64,000 nucleotides of DNA, from the NCBI GenBank assembly GCA_021234155.1, contig JAJEKV010000101.1, positions 2,011,354 through 2,075,353 on the forward strand, read 5' to 3'. Below the pieces are notes generated by a model. It ran no database searches. It was not told the DNA's origin and saw only the letters and a program-made list of their open reading frames with translations. This stretch comes from Isoetes taiwanensis (lineage: Eukaryota > Streptophyta > Lycopodiopsida > Isoetales > Isoetaceae). Made by a program: the position numbers and the translations under genes. Positions 22,287 to 32,830 of this stretch are shown here, in pieces. How positions within the stretch are numbered: the stretch's first letter is position 1; each line of letters starts with the position of its first letter.

Positions 22287-24209
22287 TCACGCCTGCATGG
22301 TCCGCAAATACGTCTTCCCAAGACGCGCCAAAGCATTGTTATGTTTTATGAGCAAAGCTCGCATCAAGTTCATGTAACCTCGAAATACTCTCCGTTGCTT
22401 CAAGGACACCTTCAAATCCTCTATGTCTAAACAATGCAACGCCTCCTCCAGCTGCTGAATAGTGTTACACATAGCTGTTCTACACTCTTTGATGCTCATC
22501 ATGGTCTCCTTTGAGAGAAGGTCTATATCCACATGAAGATGAAAGCATTCGGACCCACCGTCAGCTGCAACATGAGCTTGCTTCTCAAGCTCCTCGTCTG
22601 AATCTGTGTCTACGTTTATGACAGGGCTGAACACAACATCCTTCTCGCCATCGCCTACAGCATTATCAACATCTCTACCTATGCCTACACGGAAACCAAA
22701 CAGTTTGTACATGAGAAAAGCAAACAGACCTCTACTTACTGAGCAGAGAGGGAGAAATCGCCGAAATTAAGGGGGATGTAAGAGGGACAGCCAACCAGGG
22801 GTGCATCTGCAGGATGCCCATCTGCTTGCTCTCCACCCTCGTCACTGCCATCCTCTTCATTCTCATTAGCTTCCTCGACATCCCTAATGACTGCTTTAGC
22901 ATCCCAAAATCTTCTTCTACGCTTGCCCACGCGCTCCAGTGGCACAATTCGAGAAGGAAGTCCATAAACCACACTTCTAACATCGGCGTGAGAGGCGTGC
23001 TTCGGATTGATAGTCAATCGCCATGTAGTCTCCACACGCTGCTGCGAAATGGAGGCCATGTTTGATGGAAGAACCCACGCCCCGCTCAAAATGAATTTCT
23101 CAGTGCGGAGCATGCTGCAGATGGTTTGAATGAGAGATGCAGTTAACTGTCTCTTCCCATGATACGATTGGAAGTGCTTAGCTTTGGCAAACAGGTTTCT
23201 ATTATCAAGTGTTACACAATTCTTGATCTCCCGGCTCCATACAGTGCGTATAACTCCTTTCCTCGCTCAATCTGCTCTGCAGTGACAGACTTCATGTGGT
23301 GCTTGTGATGCATCTTTCCCATGTCCTTAAGACAGTATCCCAACATTCCCTCATAGCAGTGCAGCTTCGTATCCTTCAATGCTTTACACAGAATAATAGC
23401 ATCAGCTGGCTTGTGCGTATCCCAGCCCAAATACTTCTTCAATCTCGCATTTACTGCTATGGGACTAGTCAAGCCTACTCTAAACACGCACTGCACATGA
23501 AGACGATCCAAGTCTGACCCTCTCTCAAGTCACATTTTTACACTGAAGCACTCTATGTCTAAGAACTTGCACACACGATTGTATATGTCATCCCATACAT
23601 CTACTCCCCCAATACTAACAGTAACACTGACATCCGAGGAGGAGGGCAGATCCCTTTCTGGAAAAGAGCCTCTTGGAGGCTTCGAAATGACCTTCCTCAC
23701 TGCCAGCTTCCTACCTCCTGGAAAAACTTGCCTCCCAGTCCCCCGTCTTCAAAAACAGGAAGCCCACCAGTGAATTGAAACACAGGAGATGCCTCTAGCC
23801 TATCTCCATCCCCAAGAGCTTGGGGCTCAAACGAATCTATAGCCTTCTCTCCACCCAAACGAATACCTGCCTCAGACGATTGTACAGGCCTCTGTCCACC
23901 CAACAAAACATCGTTCTTAGAGGAATTTACCAGCTCAAAAGCATGGCTGGCCTGACCTCCACCTGCAGCAGCAGACCCTGGAACCTCCTCGAATCTGCTA
24001 TTGTGCATGTTCACATCTTCAGACAATGTGAATCCCTTCCACAGATCACGGCATGCTGCCACTGCACTACTCTCAAACGGTCTTCCCTCATCATCTAAAC
24101 ATCCCTTGAACACACCCCTGGCCAGCCTACGAAGAAACATTTTCCAAATCAGACAATACCTGCTGGAAAAGACAGAGCAACCATAGCTTGAAATGGATTG
24201 TGCATCCAA
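22287..24209 (-). pseudogene. Rep/HUH-endonuclease-like protein, right copy, broken
   Basis: Inverted homologue of the left copy with a different set of lesions. It starts MDAQSISSYGCSVFSSRYCL at 24209 and has a frame change near 23700-23750. A stop lies just before LERGSDLDRLHVQ. The H-x-Q motif (His 23497-23499) and GYCLKD (Tyr codon 23335-23337) are intact, and the stretch KDMGKMHHKHHMK that is truncated in the left copy is kept here. A one-base loss near 23225 ends the frame. The C-terminal exon 22287-22712 is open and ends ARLGKTYLRTMQA. Because the two arms are damaged at different places, the family must have been intact before the palindrome formed or the arms diverged. Confidence 0.6.
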
Positions 24210-24481
24210 AAGCCTGCACCCCGGCCTTTATGCACAATCCGGCAATATTTCGGGGTTGTTCTTGGCATGTCATATGCAAGGCACACTCCAAATAAGGAGC
24301 AACAGCATCTGGCCGTCCGGCATGGGCACCAACTGCCCAAGCACATGGGAGAGCCGATCAGCCGCCCAACATGCTCGGATAGTGCATGCCACGACCTCCC
24401 AGCAGATGACCATGGAACACAAAAAAAAAACCTGAACAACCCCCATTTGTCGGCCAACCATTGCCAGAATCATACTCCAGA

Positions 24482-26725
24482 GAATTTGCAAACCTTATCA
24501 AGTAACATGGGACCCCTTCTGTTCCAGACCAGTGCCTTTTTAAATAACTTAGGTTTATTATGTCGGTGTGCAACCATTGCTTGCCACATGCCAATTCCCA
24601 TGCATTATAATTTTTTTTGTGTACAATATTATTTTAATACAAGAATTTAGCACGCTGGCGGAGCCAACGCCTATTGAGCTATAGGGCCCCGGTTGTTTTT
24701 TTTTTTTTAACGAGCTCCATTGTTTGGCATTTTAACCTGAAAAAACTTCTCGTACTTGGGTGCCTAGAAATTGTCCTTTCAAGAGCTAGGTGGAGATGGA
24801 AATTGAGCTAGATTGCAAGCGCAAGACCACAAAGTTTGTACAGGGTGCATGTTTCTGAAATTTATGGTTTAAATAGGCCAAATAAAACAAAACAAATGAA
24901 TAATTCGCCTCAGGCATGTTAGAAGCACAACACTTTTTTCTCCACGGACTCTGTATCCTGTAAGCCTCTGGCAACCACCTACTCGTATCAAGCCATCGAT
25001 TATCCTTTCCAGCATTAGCCGCAGAATGATTAGCAAATCGCATCACAATTGTAACTAATTCTTGCCTCAAGGAACTCTAGTCGATTTCTCTAAACTACCC
25101 CTGCTCAGGAATTTTGATGCAGAACTAGAATGAACGGCTCCCAATTGACATTGTTTTTTTGCAATTTTTCCATCTGAACTTCTGCCTCTTGGTCGAATGA
25201 TCAGGCCGAGCAAGCCTTCCATAAAAGTCCCTTCTAATTTGGCCGAATATGGGCCGCCTTTGAATATGAATGTGTTCTTTTTTCAAGAACACAAGGCCGT
25301 TCTTACAAAACATTGAGTCATCCCTTCAAATTGCAAAACGAATTTCTTCCCACTGCAGTGCTCAAAGGGGCAGATTATTAAATCCAACCTGGATTAGCAT
25401 AAAAGCCCTATGGAATTTGCAAGAACTCAGGGCTGATTTGCTCTAATACTGCTAAGGCGTAGGGAATTTAATCGAGACCTGGTTAAAGACGGATTTAGGC
25501 TATAATAATCTGTGCCAGAAGCTTATGGGACAAAACTGAAGAGCGATTTTGCAGATTTGGGAAAGAGCTCTGTTTCTGAAACTGTATTTTTGCACACAGC
25601 AGGCTTTGGCTCATGTCTTTTAGGATACAAATCTGAAGACAGAGGTTTGAGGACCAGTTTACTTCTGCATCTTAGTAAGATGTGGAACCCCCTTTTTGGT
25701 AATCTCTGCAGCCTGCTTCTAGAAGGCCTGTTGAAGCTTTTGTTTGACGATTTTGAGGCTAATCTTCAAAATACTACAGTGTTGGGCGTATTTAAATACC
25801 TCTGCAGATCTTCTCTTCTACATGCTCTTCTTCTATGCTGTCGGCACACATCGGAGGAGAATATTTTGGAGAACCCATTATTCTTGCCCGAGTTTTTTTG
25901 GATCCGACATAGTTCTTGGGTCGGATTCTTAAATTTCCAGCCATGGATCCCAGGCTGGACAGACAAGCTTCTCTGTTTTGTTAGCGCAGTTGCCTCTTTT
26001 ATAAGCAAAATAATTTATTCAAAGAAGAACAGAGCGTAAAATAATTTATTCAAAGAGGAGTAGAGGGTTCGATTGAGAACCTTCTACAACATATCTTCTC
26101 TTCACAGGAAATTTCTTGCCCTGCTCTTAAAATAAGCAGTCTTTATAAGCCATTCTTCTAAGTTCCTTCCTATGTTTGTATGAGCTTCAAGCATTGGTAA
26201 ATAGGATGTGGAAGCAAATCGGCCATACCCAGTTCAACAATCGATGGGCTCATGCCTTTTTAGGATAGAAATTTGAGGATGCAGGTGCGAAATGAATCAT
26301 GACGGAGCAACCATGGCCTCAAATTCGTCGGTCCTGATTTGGATCTTGTGCTTTGGCTTTTCCCTTCTCTGTGCCTCTGATTTAAGAATTCAATCGGACA
26401 ATCTATGAATTCACACTCAAATTTGGGTCTATAAACCACAAAATTGCAGAGGTCAATCTCGATCTTGGAGGTCCAAAATTTGCACAATTTGCTCTCAAAT
26501 TTAAGTAATAGATCTGCTTGAACTGTGGCAAACATCTCACTAAGCCATGGCCAAGAAGCACAGACTTAAAATTGGGAGACTTAAAATTGGGACACTCTCC
26601 TGCTTGCCCAAGCCCACCACTCCGTTCCTAACCTCCACACAAGCCGGAAAACAACCCGGAAAAAGCAACCCAAAAACCATAGATAATTCAAAAAAAAAAA
26701 AAAATCTAGTAATCTTATATTTAGT
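24482..26725. other. Gene-free stretch
   Basis: No recognised gene. Open frames at 24786-25070 (minus) and 25512-26039 (plus) lack recognisable domains or splice logic. The stretch about 24535-24655 is similar to 44425-44525 (both contain ATAACTTAGGTTTATT and TATGTCGGT(G/A)TGCAA), so it marks a dispersed repeat. A/T runs at 24421-24430 and 24699-24709. Confidence 0.4.
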
Positions 26726-27658
26726 TAGATAATAGGGAAAATTCTAAAAATGCCCCTTTTTGTTTGAAATTGTTATAATGCCCTTGTATTTTTTGAATTT
26801 GTTAAAATGCCCCTGTATTGGATACGACTACAAACGCGTCAATCCCAAAATCGGATTCAACTTGGGAAAACAATTTCCATCTTCGCAACTGTACCAGAAG
26901 TTTTAACTGTGAACTCTCGAATACAATATCCTCAACTTGCTTGGACATGCATCCAACCAAATCGTTCTAGTATATGGGCAAAATCGGCAGTTCCATAAGT
27001 ACAGAAACTTGCAAAAAATAAAGACATACTGTTGTGAAGAAATCTGTTGTGTTCCCTTACAGATGGGTTCCGTCCTTTGTGGATCCACCCATTTTATCTC
27101 TTATTCTCACTGCTTTTCACCGCCACCATATTCGGACTATCTTTTAGTAACTTTGAAAGCTCATCTGCTTTGCCAAACCACACTAGATTGAACATCTCTA
27201 TTACTTTAGATCGTCCACCTCTGTGGAATTCTAGAAAAAAAAACACTTTGTAATATGATGGATTCAGCTTTGAGGACAAAATCTGTTGTAGGGAGACGGA
27301 ATAGGACTGGAATCTGCTATGTTGATGTCCTTATCATAGAAATGGTCTGTAAGCAGTCTGTAAGTAGCGTGGCCCTTGCAGAAAGCGGCAAGTGCAGACA
27401 ACGGAAAGCAAAGCGGCAGTGCGTTGATTTGAGGAAGGGCTTTGACTTCGACTTGCAGATGGCAGACTAGAGGAAGAGTCTGCATTATAATCGGGAGATT
27501 CTAGAAGCAGTGAAGGCGATCTAGAAGATGGAGAAGAGAAGATAAGAACTGCCGTGAAAAGCACAAAAGGGGTATTTTGACAATTACGCTAGATATGAGG
27601 GCATTTTTACAATTAGAGAAAAATACAGGGGCAATTTTACAATTTTCCCTAGATAATA
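26726..27658. mobile_element. 915-bp non-autonomous MULE with 9-bp target duplication
   Basis: The element 26735-27649 is flanked by identical TAGATAATA at 26726-26734 and 27650-27658. Its ends are inverted: left GGGAAAATTCTAAAAATGCC, right (read inward) GGGAAAATTGTAAAATTGCC. The similarity runs about 85 bases with repeated AATGCCC motifs. Such TIRs and 9-bp duplications are characteristic of Mutator-like elements. There is no transposase, so it depends on another MULE. The interior shows exon-like minus-strand frames, raising the possibility of a Pack-MULE. Confidence 0.9.
27094..27564 (-). pseudogene. Possible captured exons inside the small MULE
   Basis: On the minus strand a Ser/Pro-rich frame (27564 downward, SSPSSRSPSLLLESPDYNAD) overlaps or is followed by other frames, and 27094-27279 reads IEMFNLVWFGKADELSKLLK then DSPNMVAVKSSENKR. 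The latter resembles an ankyrin-type helix pair, but one repeat is not enough to be sure. A host-gene fragment carried by the transposon is a reasonable inference, not shown. Confidence 0.3.
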
Positions 27659-29695
27659 TAATTGGCATGTACTTGCATGGATTCCAAAGTAACCACTTAA
27701 ATAAAGCGCTTCTAGATCGCCAACAGCAAGGCGGCCATTGCTTAGGCACATTCATGGATTCTCAATTCATCATTTGCGTTGATCTCATCCTAATATGGCA
27801 GTGCAGAACATTTGAATCAAAAGCATTTGAATCTCTTTTGCTTCACACCTACCAAAAAACCCTTTACAAAGCAATACGCGTTGCCACAAACTAGGTACCA
27901 CACGGAATTTAGAAGGATTTGGAATTTTAATTCATAGCTTCCATTTTTCAGTTATGGCAGTGCAGGGCATCCGAGAAGCCCATAAAATCCTTCCCGTTAT
28001 TTATTAGGCACCAGATGAAGCTAACAGTCTGATTCTAGTCTCTCTAACTCAAGAGCCGTTAACAGTATGATGCCAATTGCTCAGAATCAGCACACCAAAT
28101 TGCATTTCCAGTTTTGCCTGTACAGCCTTTTTACATTCTCATCCATATTGTTTAATAGGTTGACAAACACAAACAAAAGATGAATATGCAGACACCAAAA
28201 AGGAATAGTCTTCAGGCTGGCTCTTCCATCATGGATAGCAAGGTATACTATGCTCATCCAAACTGAAGATGCCCTACATGTACATTACAGATAATCAATT
28301 ACAGCCTAACTTAATTGGGAAAGTAACTGACCAATTTTTTGAGAATGTAATTTCCATATAGTTGCTACTTCGCTAAAAATTGTCCTAAACGATTAACAAC
28401 CATCAAGTATAGAATGAAGGCATACTTATGGATTGGTGGCCTATGCATAGACTTTCCATGGGAGTTGAGCCACAAATATGCCATTCTTTGGCTGTGAAAT
28501 CACAAATCCCCCCCTGGCCCTTTCTTTGTTAGGAGCTCTGCCATATAATATGATATGATATGTATTGATCCCACAAAATGAGAATGCCTACATATCTAAG
28601 TTAGCTCATAAAAATTACCATCCAGGGTTTAAAATCACTTTGAAAATCGCCATGTTCTTATCAGCTAAGCATCAAACGCTTGTCCCATGCATAATAACCA
28701 AGAAAAATGTTTGGAAAAGTGTGAACAGGCCTAGTGCCAAAGATGCCTGTGATTATGGTTGACATTAAAGAGTATGACCAATGGTCATGATTTACCTCTT
28801 CATCTGTGGCCTAAGACTAACACCCAACAAAAAAAGGAAAAGAAAGGCATGGACATAAGATTGAATCCTTACCTTCAAGAAGCTATGGCAGTGCCGGTGT
28901 ATGACAAAAGAAAGAAAAGTGCACGAAATTTCCTGAACACCTGGAGCTTTCCGGAAACATCTGTTGGCAACAGCAGTCTGCAATTATACGGTGGTGTAGC
29001 TTCGAACCCAGGAAGGCATGATCTACGTTTTTCGAAGGGAAAAGGGTCTTGATTTTAGAAGATAGAGTCAGAACTGAAGGAGAAGAAAACTGAGGCATGG
29101 TAAGAACAAAAAGATGGGAAAAATTAGAAAATTAAAAAACTCACCTGATTTGCCCACTGGATCTGGCAATCGACATAGCCGAAGGAAGAAAGAAAGAAAG
29201 CAAGTAGGAACGTAGTCTAGGTGTAGCTTCGAACCCAGAATGAACCATCGTCTCAGCTCTTCAAGGTGGCGGACTCCAAGAACAACATCAAAAAGGACCC
29301 ATTGACGACACACGACAGAATCTACTGGAATTGAATCTTGCCAAATACAATTATATATGAAATGAAAATCAGTCTATTCCAAGTAAGATACCTTTGGCAT
29401 TCTTGAAAGGCGCACATGTTCAAATACAACTTTTATGAAAGCTTGGAAACATTATGAACTACAAGGCATTCCAGTTCCATGCTAAGTCCAGCACTTGCAA
29501 CAAAACAGAACCATTCACTTTCTTGGGCAATCATATGAAGAACGAGATCCACTATAATACATGAATTGGGGGATCAACAAAAAAATTCCCAAGATGAATG
29601 ACCAGAGGCAATCAAGATGCTATTTTTCAAAATTGACAAGGCATTGGCAAACATCCTTGTCTTATCTGCATGATATCCGTAAAGAACATAGATCG
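27659..29695. other. Gene-free stretch downstream of the uL23m gene
   Basis: No supported CDS. The string GGTGTAGCTTCGAACCCAG occurs at 28993-29011 and again, lacking one G, at 29219-29236, each with a TTCGAACC core like a pol III B box; a small local duplication. The 3-prime UTR of the uL23m gene presumably lies just below 29696. Confidence 0.4.
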
Positions 29696-30355
29696 TCATT
29701 TGTCCTGCTTTCCTGTATCCTCTTCTTCTCCATATTGACGCATTGTATTGAGTGGAAACAGACTCCTAGGAAGCGATATGGGATTTTTAAGGACCACATA
29801 AGCTTTCTTATAATTGGGCCGTCTGTAAAAGAAGTGTTTTTTCCTGTCAAACTTCTTTTTGCCCTCCATATTAAGAGTCATGACTTTCTCAACCTCTAAA
29901 CCATAGACCAATTCTAAAATCCTCTTAATCTCGATCTGCAATCCAAACAAGATACGGAAAAAATGAGCTTCGGAATATCTGACTGAAATAGAAAAGCTAA
30001 CTTGTATATTGGTTTGCACAGGTCGAGAGAGGCTAATTCTTTCACAAAAAATGCGCATTCTCATCTAGCTTTAGCAGCTTAACTTCTTAGGGTAGATAAT
30101 GTTCTTTATATGCTGAAAACCTGCATGATCTAAATACTTGTTCCTAAAGTTTATGCAACCGACGAGACATCAGTAGCTTACCTTAGTAGCGCTAGGTATG
30201 GTCCGGAGAGAGACCTCCTTGATATTATCCAGGCTGCTAGGAAGCTGAAGTTTGAGAGGCAGATTGGGGAAAAATATCATTCTGCCAAGCTGCTTGTCTG
30301 TAGCCATTGCCCTGGCTACTCTCTTTCCGACGGAAGCCACCGCAGCCGCAGCCAT
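29696..30355 (-). CDS. Mitochondrial large-subunit ribosomal protein uL23m (L23 family)
   Basis: Exon 1 (30182-30355, 58 codons) begins MAAAAVASVGKRVARAMATD and ends TIPSATK at donor AAG|GTAAGC. A 246-base intron ends in TTGCAG, and exon 2 (29696-29935) continues IEIKRILELVYGLEVEKVMT to the stop, giving 137 residues in one phase-0 frame. The motifs LPLKLQLPS, SLRTIPSATK|IEIKR, YGLEVEKV, TLNMEGKKK, NYKKAYVVLKNP and SLFP match the plant mitochondrial L23 family, which sits near the polypeptide exit of the mitoribosome large subunit. The basic, Ala-rich N-terminus suits mitochondrial targeting; plant homologues are often shorter there. An in-frame upstream ATG exists at 30415, but the family alignment begins within MAAAA to MATD. 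This is the only intact conserved gene seen here. Confidence 0.88.
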
Positions 30356-31222
30356 ACCTATCCTTCGGCTCCATTGTTTAGGATATATATAAGACTGTTT
30401 ATTTTCTGTTCTCACAAAGTATGCCTGGCACTGACGCGTATGCTCCTATTGCATTTCCACTTCAAATAAATAGAACAAGATGCTAACGCATCAATGGATT
30501 GCCCTTTAGAGGAGCCATTGATGCATGCGCAATTATCATTTGGGGTGTATTATCATTTTGTGGACCATTGGATGCAAGCATATTGCATCACATATTCCAC
30601 CTCATCAAATTCTAGCCCTCGAATTGAAGTCAAGATGGGGTCAAATCCCTTTGTTTGACCTACCCCTTAGAATATTAACCATTCAAAACGTCACCTTATA
30701 AAAATACCATTTCAAATTCCTCCCAATGGTAAATCCCATAACCATATTATGTGACTTCGCTCACAAATCATTCAAGCAGCAACCACCACATAAATTACAA
30801 TGAGCCCGGGGAGTCGAACCCCAGTATAAATTCCCGTGCTCATCCAAGCATACCAGGCATCCCACAAGAGGGATGTCTGGTATGCCCAAGGGCCGAAGCC
30901 CGCTAACATATCAAACAAGTTAGCCCCATTACTTTACACAATGAAACATGAATAATAATCCACCCCATAACATAATTGCCCTTAACCAAATTCAGCTTGC
31001 TCACAATTATCAAGAACCATTTCCCATAACCAGCATAACCACACCTATACATTAATAACTCAAAAGAAACTTTACAATGTTGAAGGACGCTCAACCAGAT
31101 GAACGAACTTGAGCTCCCCAACACCAAGGTGCTCCTGCAAGCACGAGAACACAAATCCAGATCAAGGTTCATGAACTTCATATGGAAATGAGAAACTAAC
31201 AAAACATAAACTTAGAAATAAA
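30356..31222. other. Promoter side of uL23m plus SINE-like segment
   Basis: Presumed uL23m promoter and 5-prime UTR (TATATATAAG-like at about 30384 in plus orientation; no clear minus-strand TATA). At about 30808-30905 a tRNA-T-arm-like string GGGGTTCGACTCCCC (minus strand) lies beside a strong hairpin: GCATACCAGGCATCCC and GGGATGTCTGGTATGC around a 6-base loop (30847-30884). It may be a tRNA-derived SINE remnant. Confidence 0.35.
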
Positions 31223-32500
31223 TCAGTTCATAGTCGAGCCACTCTGTGCATGCCTTATGACCGCATCTAATTGTCGTACTTCCTGCACAAGTAATGCTCT
31301 TGCAAGGCTCATATGAGAACGCAACACGTGCAATTCAGAAACAGGCACACCCAAATGCTTCCACTCCACAACAGATATAGCGCTGTCAATAGACATATAG
31401 AACGCTCTAAGCTGCTGCCTAAATACACGCAGTGATGCTGCAATCCTATGCGCCTCGGTCCCAACCTGAATAACATTATTAACAAACTCCTGAGCGGAGA
31501 ATGCTGCCTCTGGTTCAGTTGAAAACAGAACAGGGTCGGGATGGGATGCCTCTATGGCAAATGAATTCAGACAAGGACACAACAGGCTCGTCCACGCAAA
31601 CAACTGGTTCCGGGTCAGTCTCCGTAACTCCTGCAACTATACAACAAACAAAAGCATGAAAATAAAGAAACTCAATTGTACAACCAACAGCCAATCAAGT
31701 TCATCAGCTAACAGCCATGGTACGATCACCCTTGTGCACAGGGATGTAATCTATGTCAAGCTCAAGTACGACGACATCAGGACTATCTGCACTATAATCA
31801 AAGTTGTTGTCTTGCTCATCAGCAGGAATAGCATCATCCTAATATTGCCTCCGTCCAGGCCATTCCTTTCCAGGAGTACAAAACCTACTGGCAAACCAAA
31901 TAGAATGGTCCTCATATCTGACGGCATGTAGTGACTAGAATTGAGCAACACTCTCCACGCAGCCCGAATAAGATGCTCATTGATATGGGTCGTATTCGAA
32001 GGGATGATCCAGGAACTAGACAAGGTAAATTTTCCAGATCGAATCATCCTAGCCAAGGTATACAACAGACTAGCAGTCAATCAACGATTCCCATGGTAAT
32101 TTACAAAATGTGCAACTCGATTCAAGAGGTTTTTATTATCAAGCACAACTAGATTTTTCGTGTCACCGGATCCCCATCTCAGTACAGATCTTTTCCTTTC
32201 TCAATAGCAGCCTCACTCACATTATGGAGATGACAAACATAATGAACTTTTCCAACATCCTTCATACACTACCCAATCATGCCTTCAAAACAATGAAGGC
32301 AAGTGTTTTTAAGGGCTTTGCATACTAAAATCACACCAGGTGGCTTTGAAACCCAATTGAAATCCCTTTATGGCATCATTCATGGCCCTAGGACTCTTGA
32401 ACCGAGCTCTAAAAACAGCCTGGCAAGTGATCAACACTTGCACCCTGCTCCATGTCCACAGCTCCAGCCAAATACCCCACAAGCTTATTGAATTGCTATT
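31223..32500 (-). pseudogene. Third Rep/HUH-like copy, divergent, catalytic Tyr codon is a stop
   Basis: Collinear with the palindrome genes but far more diverged. Recognisable pieces from the 5-prime end: an Asp-His-Leu..Cys-Gln remnant of the H-x-Q region (about 32440), GVILVCKALKNTCLHCFEGM, then the Y-x-x-K site where Tyr is replaced by TAG (complement of 32269-32271), KDVGKVHYVCHLHNV, LVVLDNKNLL, SSWIIPSNTTHINEHLIRAA, DMRTILFGLP, an acidic stretch ending DIDYIPVHKGD, and a C-terminal helical exon (31223-31636) with RSHMSLARALLVQEVRQLDA. Several frameshifts. Conservation of the whole order with the other copies shows one protein family with a Rep-like core, a conserved middle domain, an acidic linker and a helical tail. 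Confidence 0.6.
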
Positions 32501-32546
32501 AATTTTGTACTGAATACAATTGTGAGTTGCAATTATAATCTTCATT

Positions 32547-32830
32547 TGGTATCAGAACAGGTTCAAAGCAATTCAATAAGAACAATGGCTAGCATACTTG
32601 ATGCTTCACTCCTGAATGCTATTGATGTATTTAAGGAGGCTCTAGATTCCAAATTTAAAAAAAAAAAAGAAGATTCAAGAAGTATTAAAAAGTGGAAGGT
32701 CTTTGGAAAATTCTTGCAAGTGTTGAACAATCTCTAGAAGTTTAGGCAATCTAATGCTAACAAGGAGAAAACTTATGCTAGTGCTACTGGCTGTTAGTCC
32801 TGTACTTTAAGCCAAGGTGGGGATAATGTG
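32547..32830 (+). mobile_element. LTR-retrotransposon remnant (PBS and PPT-like sites)
   Basis: TGGTATCAGAAC at 32547 resembles the initiator-Met-tRNA primer-binding site of plant LTR elements, and AAGCCAAGGTGGGGATA at 32809-32825 resembles a copia polypurine tract followed by TGTTGTCC, a possible LTR start at 32829. Only about 260 bases separate them, including a short gag-like frame starting at 32585. Either a heavily deleted copia element or a miniature (TRIM-like) one. I could not match LTRs on both sides. Confidence 0.35.

Larger units (their letters stand above)
18870..24481. repeat. Giant imperfect palindrome with two inverted Rep-like copies
   Basis: The segment 18870-21480 is repeated in inverted orientation at about 21484-24481, with the centre near 21482. 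The outer ends are marked by CTGGAGTATGATTCTGGCAA (left 18871) and its complement ending at 24480; beyond these the flanks do not match. The arms are highly similar over gene and non-gene parts but differ by many substitutions and by indels: about 80 extra bases near 24230-24310 and about 310 extra bases at 21950-22258 in the right arm, and an 11-base loss in the left gene near 19973. Each arm carries one Rep-like gene pointing to the centre. Confidence 0.92.

Noticed and set aside
18870-24481. A Helitron as the source of the Rep-like motif
   Set aside because: No helicase domain, no two-Tyr motif, no CTRR hairpin end was seen; the Tyr motif here is Y-x-x-K with one Tyr.
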